A stretch of 64,000 nt of DNA from Erinaceus europaeus (GCF_950295315.1 NC_080172.1:78015118-78079117); one strand, 5' to 3'. Numbered from the stretch's first letter, positions 11,408 to 24,423 are shown. Notes: a model not told the origin generated them from the letters alone. Numbers and translations: made by a program.

Positions 11408-12087
11408 TTATTTATTTATTATGAGGACACATATTAGCCTTCAGGTTTGCTATGTTTACTCACCTATCATGAACAGAAGTCATACAGTGGATTCCACTTC
11501 AGTATTGCAATTCCATTCTCTACTGCTGAGGTCTCAGAGTAAAGGGTTCAAGAAACATTCCCTTATAGAGACTAATCTCTCTGTACACAACTTCATCTAG
11601 TGATTCCTAGCAAATGCCAGTCTTTCGGGCTCTCTTGATCTACAAACAGAATCCAAATTATTTCTGAAAATCACACTGGTAAGTACTCCCCCTGTGCTGT
11701 AAGTCATTTCTACCAGTCAGAAGTCAACCTCACTACAATGATTATACAAAAGGTTTTGCTACATGGTTTTCCTGCCACAACCTGCAACTCCAAGTTTAGA
11801 TATAGTTTCTCAAACAGTTCACCCTGACAGTATCAGTCATATCTGGTGAGTTACCTATGAGCTGTGCTATCATCCTCTTCACCATTGTGGATGAAGCAAT
11901 CACTTCTCATTTTTTATCACATTATCTTGTTTTTTATTCAGATGATAGTTTTTCGCCAAGACATATTAATGAATTGCATAAGGTAATAGATAACACAAAT
12001 GTAATCCAAATAAATTACTTAACAATGTGATCCAATTTATGTATGTTGTCCTATAATGCAAAGAAACAATTTGAAAAAAACAAATTT
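11408..12087. other. Unassigned sequence
   Basis: No gene or repeat recognised. Confidence 0.35.
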
Positions 12088-12281
12088 TGGGCAGTGTCAC
12101 ACCTGATTTAGCACACATGGTACAATGTGCAAAGGCCTGGGTTCAAGCCCCTGGTCCCCACCTGCAGGGGAAAAACTTAACAAATGGTGAAGCAGTGCTC
12201 CCTCTCTTTATCTTCCCTTCCTTCTCAATTTCTGGCTGTTTCTATCCAATAAACAAATAAAAATGAAAATAATAAAAGAAA
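12088..12281 (+). mobile_element. Short-tail SINE (ERI-1-like)
   Basis: Body words 'gggttcaagcccctggtccc' and 'ccacctgcagggg', then 'ctatccaataaacaaataaa'. Imperfect flanking 'aaacaaatttt' and 'aaacaactttt' (about 12079 and 12279) suggest a short target-site duplication. Confidence 0.85.
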
Positions 12282-12377
12282 CAACTTTTAAGCCCACAAT
12301 CATTATGTATATTTCAAATCTTTTTGTCTTTATATTTTAGTTCTTCAGTGAAATTTTAAAGAGGAAAGTATAATTCT

Positions 12378-12462
12378 TTTAGATAGAGACAGATAAACAG
12401 CGAAAGTGAAGGCACCAAAACTTCATTCAATGCTGGGCTTGAACCTATCAAGCAACTCGCTA
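12378..12462 (-). mobile_element. Possible old SINE fragment
   Basis: 'tagatagagacagataaaca' followed by 'ggcttgaacctatcaagc' resembles a decayed tRNA-derived SINE in minus orientation. Confidence 0.4.
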
Positions 12463-12496
12463 TCCGAGTGAAAAATATTATTATTGTGTAACTAAA

Positions 12497-12730
12497 GTTG
12501 TTCCAACAGAGAAGCAATTACAGAAGCCAGACCTCACATCTTCTGCTCCCCATAATGATCCTGGGTCCATAACCCCTGAGGGACGAAGAATTGGAAAGCT
12601 TTCAAGGGAGGGATGGGACACAGAGTTCTGGTGGTGGGAACTGTGTGGAATTATACCCCTCTTATCCTATAGTCTTATCAATCATTATTAAATCAATAAT
12701 AATATTAATAAAACACAACTAACCCCCCCA
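12497..12730 (+). mobile_element. L1 3' end, strongly 5'-truncated
   Basis: Terminal 3' UTR words 'agagaagcaattacagaagc', 'gatcctgggtccata', 'tctggtggtggga' and 'ttatcctatagtcttat', then an A-rich end. Flanking 'aaagttgt' at about 12490 and 12735 may be the target-site duplication. Confidence 0.8.
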
Positions 12731-13484
12731 AAAAAAGTTGTCATTTCTCCCTACTGTTTCTTTTCTATCTGTGTATCACATAGACCTCAGTTGCTATTCA
12801 TATGTGGGATAAATAATCTTTCTTCCATTCATGGAGAAATTGAAGGTCTTGTGTAATGACCAGCCTGGTCAGTAAGAGGAGGGCTTAGGGAAAAGGAACA
12901 CTTATTCACCTTGACTTAATTAAACTAGACCTCCTAATTCCTTAAAAAGGGAAGCACCTGGGTCTCACTGAGGGTAATTCATTTAATCTGACAGTTTTAC
13001 CTGTGAGAAGTTTTCAAATTTATTTTTTTAATTTCTTTATTAGGGGATTAATGTTTTACATTCGACAGTAAATACAAGTTTCTACATAACATTTCTCAGT
13101 TTTCCACATAAAAATACAACCCTCACTAGCTCATCTGTCATCCTTTTTGGACCTGTACTCTCCCACCCACCACTCCAGAGTCTTTTACTTTGGTGCAATA
13201 TGCCAATTCCAGTTCAGGTTCTATTTGTGTTTTCTCTTCTGAACTTGTTTTTCAACTTCTGCCTGAGAGTGAGACCATTTCATATTTATCCTTCTGTTTC
13301 TGACTTATCTCACTTAGCATAATTCCTTCAACCTCCATCTAAGATGGGCTGAAAACAGTGAAGTCACTGTTTTTAATAGCTGAGTATTATTCCATCATGT
13401 GTATATACCACAACTTTCTCGGCCACTCATCTGTTGTTAGTCACCAGGGTTGCTTCCAGGTTTTGGCTATTACAAATTGTGCTG

Positions 13485-13856
13485 CTAAGAACATATGTGT
13501 ACACAGATCTTTTTGGATGGGTGTATTGGGTCCCTTAATATATATATCCCCAGGAGAGGAATTGCAGGATCATGGAATAGGTGCATTTCTAGCCTTCTGA
13601 GAATTCTCCAGACTAGTCTCCACAGAGGTTCGACCAATTTACATTCCCACCTGTAGTGCAGGAGGGTTCCTTTGACCCCACAACCTCTCCAGCATTTACT
13701 GCTGCTACATTTTCTGATGTATGACATTCTCAGAGGAGTGAAGTGGTATCTCATTGTTGTCTTTATTTGCATTTCTCTGGCAGTCAAAGAACTGGTGCAT
13801 TTTTTCATGTGTTTCTTGGTCTTTTGGATCTCTTCTGTGATAAATATTCTGTCCAT
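13485..13856 (-). pseudogene. L1 ORF2 C-terminal fragment
   Basis: A 123-residue open stretch carries the C-terminal Cys-rich region of L1 ORF2 ('CWRGCGVKGTLLHY' followed by 'WECKLVEPLWRLVWRILRRL'), then the 'PAIPLLGIY' segment. Intact ORF2 proteins are about 1,250-1,300 residues, so this is a small remnant. Confidence 0.85.
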
Positions 13857-14199
13857 GTCCTCTCCATATTTTTGGATGGAGTTGTTTTCATGTTGTTGAG
13901 TTTGGCAATGACCTTATATATTTTGTTTATGAAACTCTTGTCTGATGTATGGCATGTAAAGATCTTCTCCCATTCTCTGAGGGGTCTCTTGATTTAGGTA
14001 TTGGTTTCTTTTGCTGTGCAGAAGTTTTTAATTTGATGTAGTCCTATAGGTTTATAATTGCCTTAGGTTTATTCCTAGATATTTTCATGTTTTTGTTGCT
14101 ATAATAAAATGAATTGATTTCTGGATTTCATCTTCTTCTAACTTAGTGTTTGCATAGAGGAATGTCACTGACTTTTTTATGTTTATTTTGTAGCCTGAC

Positions 14200-14520
14200 A
14201 CTAATTGTATTGCCTGATGATTTCCAAAAGCTTGCTGGATTCTTTAGATTTTTCTATGTATACTATCATGTCATCTGCAAATAGGGAGAGTTTGATTTCT
14301 TCCAATCTGTATAACTTTAACTCCTTGTTCCTGCCTGATTGCTATGGCAAGAACTTCCAACACTATGTTGAATAGTAATGGTGATAGTGGGCAGCCCTGT
14401 CTAGTACCTGATCTGAGGGGAAATGCTTCCAGTTTTCCACCATTGAGTATGATTTTGGCTGTAGGTTTGCTAAATTTAGACACCACTATCTTATGGAATT
14501 TTCCATCTATTCTCATTTTT
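14200..14520 (-). pseudogene. L1 ORF2 reverse transcriptase core fragment
   Basis: The minus strand encodes a recognisable L1 RT stretch, with '[20 protein letters not shown]' upstream of the polymerase active-site motif FADD (plus coordinates 14270-14281). These are motif B and motif C of non-LTR reverse transcriptases. A stop just before FADD and the deletions on both sides show it is dead. It is the only FADD box I could find in the window. Confidence 0.85.
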
Positions 14521-16235
14521 TTGTAGCATTTTGCTCATAAAGGGATGTTGGATTTTGTCTAAAGTTTTCTCTGCATCTGTTGATATGACCATGTGGATTT
14601 TGGTCCTGCTGTTATTGATGTGGTGGAACATGTTGATTGATTAATGTATATTAAACCATTGCATCCCTGGGATAAACCCCACTTGGTCATGATGAACAAT
14701 CTTTTTAATGTACTGCTCTATCTGGTTGGCTATAATTTTCTTTAATATTTTAGCATATGTTTACTAGAGATATTGGTCTGTAGTTTTCTTTTTTGGTTGT
14801 GTCCCTGTCTGCTTTTGGTATCAGAGTTATACTGGCTTCATAGAAGCTTTTGATTGACTGATCCTCTGAGCATTAAGTTATGCCCATTCCTATTTTTTTA
14901 ATTTTATTTATTTTAAATTCTATTGTGTCATATATGAGAATAGCTTTTCCTCCACTTTTTTGTGGGCCATTTGGCTTGTATGATAGTTTTCCATCCTTTC
15001 ACTTAGAGTCTGTGTTTGTCTTGTTGAGTTAGGTGGGTTTCCTGTAGACAACATATTGTTGGGTTGTGCTTTCTGATCCATCTTCCTACTCTGTGCCTTT
15101 TAATAGGTGAATTCAGGCCATTGACATTTATTGATATCAATGATTGAAGATATTTTAACGCCATTCTTAAAGAGTTTTAGAGTGTTCAGGTATATGGCAT
15201 ATTTATGGTGGTCTGTTTTTAGGAGACCTTTCAGAACTTCTTTCAGGGCAGACTTGGTGATAGTTGATACTTTCAACTGTTCCTTGTCTGAGAAGGTTTT
15301 TATGGCTCCATTTAGTCTGAATGACAGTCTATCAGGATACAGTAGTCTTGGTTAAAAGCCTTTCTCATTGAGCACTCGATAGATATCTTGCCATTCACAT
15401 CTGGCCTGTAGTGTTTGTGTGGAGAAGTCTTCTACTAATCTTATGGGTTTTCCTTTGTTGTTGACTCTTCATTTTTCTCTTGCAGCCTTCAGGATCCTTT
15501 CTTTAGCCTTTATCTTTTTCCATTCTAAATATGATGTGTCTTGGTGTCTTTAAGTCTGGGTTGATTCTGTTTGCGACCCTCTGGGCTTCTTGAACCTTTA
15601 TGTCCTTTATGTTTCTAGACTAGAGAAGTTCTCAGCTATTATGTCTGAGATTGCTTTCTTCCCCTCCCTCTCTTTCTTCCTCTGGTAAGCCAATAATGCG
15701 TATATTATTTCTTTTGAAATCATCCCCTCGGTCTCTGTTCTTGTTTTCAGTATCTCTTAATCTCTTTTTGAGATTAAGATGACAATTCTCTCAAACTCTT
15801 TACTCATTCCTGTGACTATTTCCTTTAGAAGCATCTGGATGTTAATCTCACTATTTTATAGTTCATCCTTTGGGAGCTTTTAGCTGGACTCTTGTCCTGG
15901 TTCATTTCTCCAGTATTTCTTCTTGTTGGTTTAATCATTCTATATAGTATGTTATGAGGTCCCTCTCTCAGTACTTTTCAAATTACTGATCACTCTTGCC
16001 TAGATTGACTTGTGTCTAAGTAATGTTCTTAATGAGTTCACATGTGGAAATTAACAGTTGTTTCAATATTATTTAATTCCCTGAGTTGGAACACAGAGGC
16101 TGTTAAAAGCCTCTTGTTCTTTTACTTGCCTCTAGGCTATGAAAGCCTGAGAGCTTTTACACTATAAGTAGGCTTCTTAGCTTAATCAGTCACTCTGGTA
16201 GTTTGGTGGGTTCCTGATGTCATTTTAGTCCTGAC

Positions 16236-18029
16236 TTGTTGTGGTCCAAGGTGGTCTTTTTTGGTATTCTTGTGTTCACAGACTTCCACACCAGATTATC
16301 TAGATGGGGCCTTCACAGAGAAATAACTCACAGTTGGCTACCACGGTTATCCCTTCTCAAGGATGTCGAGATTTTTTTTTTATTTCAGTTGAATAAAATT
16401 CTGAACTGTATTGCTCGTGTACTAGTAAGAGCTAGTACGAAGATAGGTGTCTGTGGATTGTTCAAATCAAGGATACATTTCTTTTATATCCAGTACACAG
16501 GAAATACATACAAAAAACTTTATCAATATATTAGTAAATCTGAGGTAAATTGTGAGATAATTTAGCAAGAAATGGCACTAGGAGGAGGTCAGCTCAAGTA
16601 GAAGATAGTAGGACTAGCATTCTTCGTGCTCCCACTTAATCTCTGATGCCCAGAGTAGTGTTTTAACTTATTTAACTTACTGGTGCAATATTATCTCTCA
16701 ATGTCATATGAAATAAATAAAATAATAATTTTTAAACTGACAGCATGAAAATATGTATAGTTTCTTCTTCCTCTGATCATCTAAACTGAAGAAAATTATT
16801 GACATGTGGTTCCATTCATCTTTTCAATGTGTGCATCACTTAGTAAATAATTTTTATGATCTGTCTTGTTTCCGTGCTTTTGCCCTTTCCCACTGTGACC
16901 TGAGAGTCACTTTCTATTATAATGCTATATCCAAAGGTCTCTGACATGGTAATAATAAAATACACAACTAAGTAACATAGATTTCAGTCACTTGGTGATA
17001 TAATAGTTTCTAAACAAACAAGCAAGACATAAGTAAAGATGGGGTGATGATTTAAAAAAGACGTGAAAATTGAACATGGACTATAGATAATATGTTTACA
17101 AGTTACTGTGCCAGGGAAAAAAAGGATAGGTGAAGACAAAGTAGTTAAAAGCATGACCATAAAATAGATGTAATTATTATGTGGAGAAAGTCACAAAAGA
17201 GAAAAATAGCATTTTGAATGGTGCAAAAAAGTAAAAGAATAACAAAGGGGAAATATGAACTGGTTTACTAGAGAAAAAGAGCAAACAAGGAATTATAGAA
17301 AAATAAAGTCCTGATCTGTGTTATGAGCCAGGCTTGTTAACAAATGTAATAGCATAAATACTTAAGTTAATAATAGTCAATGTGGAAATATAGTACAGAG
17401 CAGCAATGTGTCTCAGAATATCCAGCGTAGAAAAATTACCAAAGAACACAAAGGATAGAATGGAGGTAGTTCAGGCCGCTGACAATTATTTTTGAAACCT
17501 CGTGAATGACTGTTAGGTTCCTAAGAATTTGAAAAAGGAAAGGCATATCAATTTTTTATTTTTCAACATGATGAAAATATGCTAACATAGATCAGAGGAA
17601 ATTCACAGATTTGGTGGGCTTTCTTGGTGAAATTAATGAAATGACTCAATGATAAAGTCCTATTTCCATATCCTTCTCTTGCTCTTTTTTTTTCCTCCTA
17701 AACTGACTCTCAACAAAATAATTATTAAAAAAAAAAACCTCAATATGATAAAAGCTGTACATGGCTAAACCCATAACTATTATACTTAATGGTGAAAAAT
17801 TTATAATGTACTGTCATAAGAATTAAGAAAATCATTTATAATTGCATCAAAAGAATAAAAATATCTATAAATAAATTTAACTAGAAGGTTAAAGATCTAT
17901 AAGTTACTAAGTATAAGACACTATGAAATAAGAGAGAAGTGACTAGAAAAATGTTCTATGCTCATCATAAAAAGTTTTAATATTGTTAAAATGTTCATCT
18001 ACCCAAATAAATCTATAAACAAACATATA
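16236..18029. other. Unassigned AT-rich sequence
   Basis: No gene seen. Possibly very old L1 sequence at the left edge; otherwise nothing recognised. Confidence 0.35.
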
Positions 18030-18472
18030 TATGGAAGATCCAAGATGGTAACTGCCTAGAGCTCTGAAATTACTCTCTGAGGTAACAAAAGTGGTAACTG
18101 TGACAAATACATGGACCAATAATTATTGAAATAATCAGTGAAATACAGAAAATCCAAAAGTAGAGGAAGAAAAGCATGGGCACACAGGATAGGAGACACA
18201 TACCATCTAAATGTAGAAATCCCTTCCCCATTAGGCTTGGTGTCCTTGTAATGAGGACACAGGGCTACTGAAAATGCATGCAGTTATTTGTGCTCTCCAC
18301 AAAACTAAAGCAAGTTACACTGGGAGTTTTTCCTGCCTCTAAGACCTCTTGAGTCAAATTAGAGAGAAGAATAAAAACATTCTCAGAAAGGGAACAACTA
18401 AAAAAAATTAATTACAATTAAACCAGTGTTACACAAAGTTCTAAAATGACTCTTATAAAAACAAACACATGG

Positions 18473-18765
18473 GAGTCAGGCTGTAGTGCAGCTGGTTAAG
18501 TGCACATGGCGCTAAGCGCAAGGACCGGCTTAAGGATGCTTGTTAGAGCCCTTCGGCTGCCCACCTGCAGAGGAGTCGTTTCACAGGTGGTGAAGCAGCT
18601 CTGCAGGTGTCTGTCTTTCTCTTCATCCTCCGTCTTTCTTCCTCTCTCTATTTCTCTCTGTCCTAACAACGGTGACATCAATAACAACAACAATAATAAC
18701 TACAACAACAATAAAAAAAAAACAAGGGCAACAGAAGGGAAAATAAATAAATAAATATTAAAAAA
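18473..18765 (+). mobile_element. Long-tail SINE (ERI-2-like) between ORF1 remnant and ORF2
   Basis: Head 'gggagtcaggctgtagtgca', body, CAA/TAA tail and AATAAATAAATA end. The flanking A-rich 'aaacacat' and 'aaccacatat' are only a weak duplication. Confidence 0.93.
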
Positions 18766-19555
18766 ACCACATATGTACAAGAACACTCAAGACAATAACA
18801 CTGAATGGCACTGAAACATCTCAGATCTATAATTTAATTAAATGTGAATGGTCTTAAGCTACCTATCAAAAGGTATAGAATTGTGGATCAAAAAACATGA
18901 CTGAGCCATATGCTGTCTATACCAGACCCACTTGACCCAGTAGAAAAAGAATAGACTCAAAATCAAAGGATGGAAAACCACCATGGGCCTCTTAGGAAAA
19001 TAAGGGGCAGCCATATTAATATCTGATACATAATTTTAAAAAATAAAGGATTAAAAGACAAGGATTGTCACTACATACTGCTTAGAGAATTAGTCAACCA
19101 AGAAGAGCACACAATAATCATTATCTATGCTTCAAATAAGGGGGCAGAAAAAGTGCATTGATAGCAACATAGTAATAGTAGAGGATTTTAACTTCACCAC
19201 TCATTCAAGCAGATAGATCAATCAGGCAGAATATCAATAGAAGAGAATTAAATTAAGAGATGGATATGTTAGACCTTCTAGTCATCTTCAGAGCTCTTCA
19301 TCCCACAAGAGTGGAATATGCATTCTTCTCAAATTCACTTGGGACATTCTCACAGATTAATAATATATTAGACCACAAAGACAGCATCAATAAATTCAAG
19401 GACATTAAAATCATTCCAAATATCTTATCAGACCACAGTGGAATTAAACTTTCAACAGCAAAAAGGAATTTAGAGAAAACTTCAAAGTAGGGAAATTCAA
19501 CATTATACTGCATAACAACTACTGAGTAAAATAAAAAAATTAAAATGTTCCTGGA

Positions 19556-19745
19556 AGGGGCCAGGTGGTGGCACACCTGTTTGAGTATACAGGTTTAAGA
19601 CCCTGGTCCCCAACTTCAGGGGGAAGCTTTGTGAGTGTTGAAGCAGGGATACAGGTGTCTTTCTGTCTCCCTCCATCCCTATCTCCCCCTTCCCTTTCAA
19701 TTGCTGGCTGTCTCTATCCAATAAATAAATAAATATAATACAAAA
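19556..19745 (+). mobile_element. Short-tail SINE (ERI-1-like) in L1 ORF2
   Basis: Head 'ggccaggtggtggcacacct', 'aagaccctggtcccc' body, CT-rich part and AATAAATAAATA end. Flanks 'aaaatgttcctggaa' (about 19541) and 'aaaatattactggaa' (about 19752) look like a target-site duplication with mismatches. Confidence 0.9.
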
Positions 19746-20305
19746 ATGTAAAAAATATTACTGGAAACAAATGAAAATGAAGACATAGCCTATCAGAATA
19801 AATGGGACAGAGCTAAAACAATACTAAGAGGGAAATTCATAGTTCACAGACACACAATAGGAAATATATGAACAAAAACCTTCAAATAAATAACCTGACT
19901 TCACACCTCACTCAAAGCAAGCAGGAATGAAATAACAAAAAACCAGAGCAGAAATCAACATTGAAAGAAAAACTATAAAAAGATTAATGAAGCTAAGATT
20001 TGGTTCTCTGAAAGGGTAAACAAAATCACAAAATTGAAAGCCCTCTTGCCTGATTCAATAACAGAAAAATGGAGAAGACCCAAATAAATGAAAAGGGAGA
20101 TATCACAATGGACACCACAGAAATTCTTATTTTTATGTGAGCATTCTATGAAAGATGTTATGCCACCAAACTGGAGAACCTTATGGAGATGCACACATTT
20201 TTAAATATTATAATACACCCTTCTGAGACTAAGCCAGGAGGAATTGCAAAAATATGCTAATGAACAGCTAATGAACTTAAAGCATTAGTCAAAAGCCTCC
20301 ACAGC

Positions 20306-20495
20306 AGAGGCATGGGCAGTGGTGCACCCAGTTGAATGCTCACATTCCCATGCTCAGGGACATAGATTCAAATATCTACTCCCCATTTGCAGGGGGGATG
20401 CTTCACAAGTGGTGAAACCAGTCTGCAGTTTCTCTACCCCTTTCTACCTTCCCCACTCTTTTCAATATCTCTCTGTGTTATCAAATAAAATAAAA
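20306..20495 (+). mobile_element. Short-tail SINE (ERI-1-like) at an L1 deletion junction
   Basis: 'gggcagtggtgcacccagtt' head, 'ctccccatttgcagggggga' body and 'atcaaataaaataaaa' end. It lies exactly where the RT core of the host L1 is missing. Confidence 0.85.
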
Positions 20496-21992
20496 ACTAT
20501 TAACATCATGAAAATGACCATCCTACCCAGAGCCATATACAGATTCAATGCCACCGCCACCCCCCATGATACCACCAAATTTCTTTAAAAAAATAGAACC
20601 AAAGCTAAAAAAAAAAAAAAAGAATCTGGAACCAAAAAGTCCCTAGGATCACAAGAACAATCTTGAGAAAAAAAAAGAAGACTAGAGATCTTACAATTCC
20701 TTACCTCAAAGTAGACTATAGAGTTACCATAATCAAAACTTCTTAGAGACAAAATAGACCAATATATTATTGGAACAGAATTGAATGCTCAGAAATAAGG
20801 CCCAACATATATGGACAGCTAACCATAGACAAGGGGGCCCAAAATATTAAATGGAGGAAGAAGAAAGTATTCAACAAGTGGTGTTGAGAGAATTGGATTG
20901 AAACATACAAACAAGTAAAATTATGATACTCTATATCACCATGTACAAATACCAACTCCAAGTGAATCAAAGACATGGTTATTAGACCAGAAATTGTCAA
21001 ATATATAGAAGAAAATATTGTCAGAACACTTCATGATCTATGCTTCAGAAATGTCTTCAAAGTCCTACAACAAAGAAAATAATAAATAAATAAATTGTAC
21101 TTCATCAAAGTAAAAAACGTTTTCATAGTAATTGGTGCCACTGTCCTAGCAGAAAGATACCCTACAGTGTCAGAGAAGATCTTTATATGATATACATCAG
21201 GTAAAAGACTAATAACAAAAATACATAAAGGGCTCAGTAAACTTAACACGAAAAAACAAACAATCCCATTAGAAAATGAGGTGAAAACATCAACAAAAAA
21301 TTTATCAAGGAAAAGACCCATAGGACCAATAGATGAGAAGTTTCTCAAAGTCACTGATCAGCAGAGAAATGAATACAGACAATGATGAGACACCACTTTA
21401 CACCTGTGAGAATGTCATACATAGAGATAGGAAAGTAACAACAAGTGTCTGAGAGGATGTGGGGGCAAAGGGACAATTCTGCACTACTAGTGGGAATTTA
21501 AATAGGTAAATCCCTTGCCAAAAGAACTTAGGAGATTTCTCAGAACACTAGAAACGGACTTACTCTATGACCCAGAAATTTCTTTCCTGGGGATTAACCC
21601 AAAGGAAACAAAAGAATCTGTAGAAGAGATCTATGTTCATAGCAGCACAATTTGTAATATCCAAAACCTGGACGCAACCTACGTGCCCAATCACAGATGA
21701 GTTATTGTGTGAGTGTGTGTGTGTATTTATATGATAAAACTAATATTCAAGTTTTAAAAATGATAACATTATCTCCTTTGCATCATCTTGAGTGGACCTT
21801 GAAGACATTATATATCATGATATAAGCCAAGATAGGGACAGATACTTATCTCATTTATAAACAAGACTTAATAAATAGTGACAGGGAGGGAGAACACAAA
21901 GTGAACCATGGACTAGGCAAGGTGTATTGTATTAGAACTTCCACCTTCTGCATCCCATAATGATTCTGGGTATATACTCCCAGAGGGATAAA

Positions 21993-22119
21993 GAAATGCT
22001 TCCCTAACATTCTCATGATTTTCCTTATAACTCACTATACACCACCCCCTGACCCCGCCTCCAGCTGAGAACTGCACCCCTTCCCTGATCCCCTAAGCCT
22101 TTCCTTTGATTTATTTTTC
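21993..22119 (-). repeat. Unexplained unit, copy A (127 bp)
   Basis: In reverse complement it reads from 'gagaaaaataaatcaaagg' through 'ctcagctggaggcggggtca' to 'gttagggaagcatttc'. The inner 80 bp differs from copy B (23036-23115) at one position and from copy C (25368-25447) at about three. The outer 47 bp is shared only with copy C. It abuts a truncated L1 3' UTR. Family unknown. Confidence 0.85.
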
Positions 22120-22489
22120 TCTTTTGTACTTACTCTTGTCTTACATATGGATTTTACATGTCCATACTGTTTATTCACTATCTCTTTATTTGATGTAAAC
22201 TTCAAGTGGGCAGAGATGTTAATGAGTTTTGTTCACAGTTATTTTTCCATCATCTTGGAGATTATCTGCTTAACAAAAGAAACAAGAAAAATACTTAGTG
22301 ACTAAATTACAAAAAAAAGGAACCCGAGTTAGAATTCAATCAGGTTACAAATTTGAATCATTAAGTGCTTAGATTACAGGAATATATACTCAGAGCTGAA
22401 ATCTATGCATTTGAAAAGCTTGAGACATTTAATTTATTTTCCCCTCTCATATTGAATGAATAGTGATTATAAGACTATCAATTAAGAGG
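22120..22489. other. Unassigned sequence
   Basis: No gene or repeat recognised. Confidence 0.35.
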
Positions 22490-22543
22490 GCCGGATGGTG
22501 GTGCACCTGCTTAAGCACACACACACACACACACACACACACC
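22490..22543 (+). repeat. SINE head fragment running into (CA)n
   Basis: 'gggccggatggtggtgcacc' plus 'tgcttaagcac' is the first 26 bp of a short-tail SINE. At its 'cacaca' word the sequence becomes about 13 CA repeats and the rest of the SINE is absent. Confidence 0.85.
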
Positions 22544-22617
22544 AGAGTTTTTAAAACTCTTTGTTCCTTTGAATTAACTAATTAGGAAAGACAGAGTGCA
22601 GCTATTTTCTTAAATGT

Positions 22618-23390
22618 ATCCATCTTTTCAGTTTTTCACTTCATTTTGGATGGAATTTGAAGGAATAATTGTAAGTAAGATAAGTCAGAAAGAGAAGAAT
22701 GAATATAAGATGATCTCACTTGTAGACAGAAGTAAAAAAAAAATTCTACCATGATGCCAACCTGCCTTCCCTGGGCAGAAGACCTCACCAATTTGTCCTG
22801 GAGCCCCACCTCCCAGAGCCCTATCCCACTAGGGTAAGATGGAGACAGGCTGGCCATATGCATCAATCTGTCAATGCCCATTTCCAGCAGAGAAGCAATT
22901 ATAGAAGTCAGACCTCCGGCCTTCTTCACTCCATCAAGATCTTTGGTTTATATTCCCAGAGGGATAAAGATTAGGGAAGCTTCCAATTGAGGAGATGAGA
23001 TATGGCACTCTGTTGGTGGCACTGTATGAAGCACAGTTCTCAGCTGGAGGCGGGGTCAGGGGGTGATGTATAGTGAGTTATAAGGAAAATCATGAGAATG
23101 TTAGGGAAGCATTTCTTTCTTTATCCTACAATCTTGTTGATAATTATTAACTCACTAATAATTTTAAAAAAATTGAAAAATAAGAAAACACAAACCAGCA
23201 CTTGGTATGGGTTTGCTGTATTGCACCAAAGTAAAAGATTCTGTGTTGGGGGCAGGGCTCAGGTCCTGGAACAAGATCGCAGAGGAGGACATAGAGGGTT
23301 GAATTGTTACATGGAAAACTGAGAAATGTTACATGTGTACAAACTACTGTATTTTACTGTTGATAATAAACCATTAATCCTCCAAAAATT
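22618..23390 (+). mobile_element. L1 3' end interrupted by another L1 3' UTR
   Basis: 22618-22735 is the end of ORF2 (compare 39375-39480). 23180-23390 resumes the same short-type 3' UTR ('cattgcaccaaagtaaaag'-like word, 'gaaaactgagaaatgttac', 'accattaat'). Between them, 22741 to about 23165 is the long-type L1 3' UTR, which contains copy B of the unexplained unit. This looks like an insertion of one L1 tail into another. Confidence 0.7.
23036..23115 (+). repeat. Unexplained unit, copy B (80 bp)
   Basis: 'gttctcagctggaggcgggg' to 'gttagggaagcatttc'. It interrupts the normal L1 3' UTR end between 'ggcactgtatgaa' and 'ttatcctacaatcttg'. It is inverted relative to copy A and 79 of 80 bases match. 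Confidence 0.85.
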
Positions 23391-23944
23391 AAAATTCTCT
23401 ATAATCATAGGAGAATAAAAAAATAAAATACAGGTAAAATCTGGACTTTGTTAGGAAAATTATTTTCATCAACCAACCCCCATTAAAGAAGTCTTAGAGA
23501 GAGCTAGGATTTCCTAGGCTACACTTTGAGAACCAATTAATTGTCTAGGTTTTGTTTAGAAACAAATTAAGCCTCCAAATTTTTAATCACTTAACACAGT
23601 GGAGATCTATTTTTTACTTAAAATTTTTTGTAGTCTGAGTAGTGCTTATGTGCCTTATAGCTACAATATCTGGAACATATAGCTTCATTTTAACAAGGAA
23701 ATAAGTGAGAGAAGCACCTATCAGGTGCCTGACTGCTCTGATACTGAAGCATACAGTCACTTCGCTTTGTAGTTCATGTGTCAGAAGTAGTCACATGACT
23801 TAATTCGATGTAAAGGAGACTGGCTATTTGGATGTATACCAGACTGTCCAACTTTAGACTTCATAAAGTATCTTTCTCCCTTCCAGGATCATGTGAATAA
23901 TGCAACATAGGGCTAAGATTAATTCTAGATGTTGGACTCAAGAT
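23391..23944. other. Unassigned sequence
   Basis: No gene or repeat recognised. Confidence 0.35.
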
Positions 23945-24225
23945 AGTACTTTTATTTTACTAGCGATTAATAATTATTTATAAGAGCATACAATTACAGG
24001 GGAACTGTTCCACACTGCACCCATACACGCATGACCAAAGTTCTGTTGCATCCACCTCCTATATCCCCCAAAGACAAGCATAATAGTTTTTACAAAGTCT
24101 TAGAAACAGTTTGGCCAATTTTTTTTTATATGTGTTTCAGTTCTCTATATTACACATATGCACTCATGGGTTTTGATTTTGTAACCTTGAGGCATTTGCA
24201 GCATAAATTTTGGTATTAGAGTGAC
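23945..24225 (-). mobile_element. Diverged L1 3' UTR fragment
   Basis: 'gattaataattatttataag', 'acaggggaactgttccacac' and 'accaaagttctgt' match the L1 3' UTR end layout seen at 32650-32730 in minus orientation. Confidence 0.55.
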
Positions 24226-24423
24226 TTCAATTTAATAGTCACCTTGTTTAATTAGTTTAACATCACCGAATAAAGGGTCAACTATATGTTAAATAAATTT
24301 AATTATAAATAAAGAATGTGGTAAAATAAAACAAACAATTTCCAGTCTTTACACCCCACCTGCAGGGGATTGCATCATAAGCAAAAGTTCCCTGAGAGTT
24401 TAGTATCTTTTAGAGTATAAAAT

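Larger units (their letters stand above)
13015..16235 (-). mobile_element. L1 copy with internal deletions (3' UTR, ORF2, ORF1, 5' UTR)
   Basis: Reading the minus strand from 16235 down: 5' UTR to about 15830 (shares words with 35.0-35.3 kb), ORF1 about 15830-15180, the N-terminal endonuclease part of ORF2 about 15130-14920, part of the reverse transcriptase about 14880-14110, the ORF2 C-terminal region about 14040-13320, and a short-type 3' UTR. Joins near 14900 and 14070-14050 skip hundreds of bases of ORF2, so the copy is internally deleted as well as riddled with stops. This is a fossil and cannot move. Confidence 0.85.
18030..21990 (+). mobile_element. L1 mosaic without ORF1, with three SINE insertions
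   Basis: It begins with a 5' UTR-like segment ('gatccaagatggtaactgcc'). The last dozen ORF1 codons are recognisable at about 18420-18457, so nearly all of ORF1 is deleted. ORF2 starts with ATG at 18805 and is traceable through endonuclease and RT N-terminus to about 20300, then resumes about 20500 in the post-RT region ('TINIMKMTILPR') to about 21860. The RT core is missing and a SINE sits at that junction. It joins L1 3' UTR sequence at about 21935 and ends abruptly at 21990. Stops and frameshifts are frequent. Confidence 0.8.
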
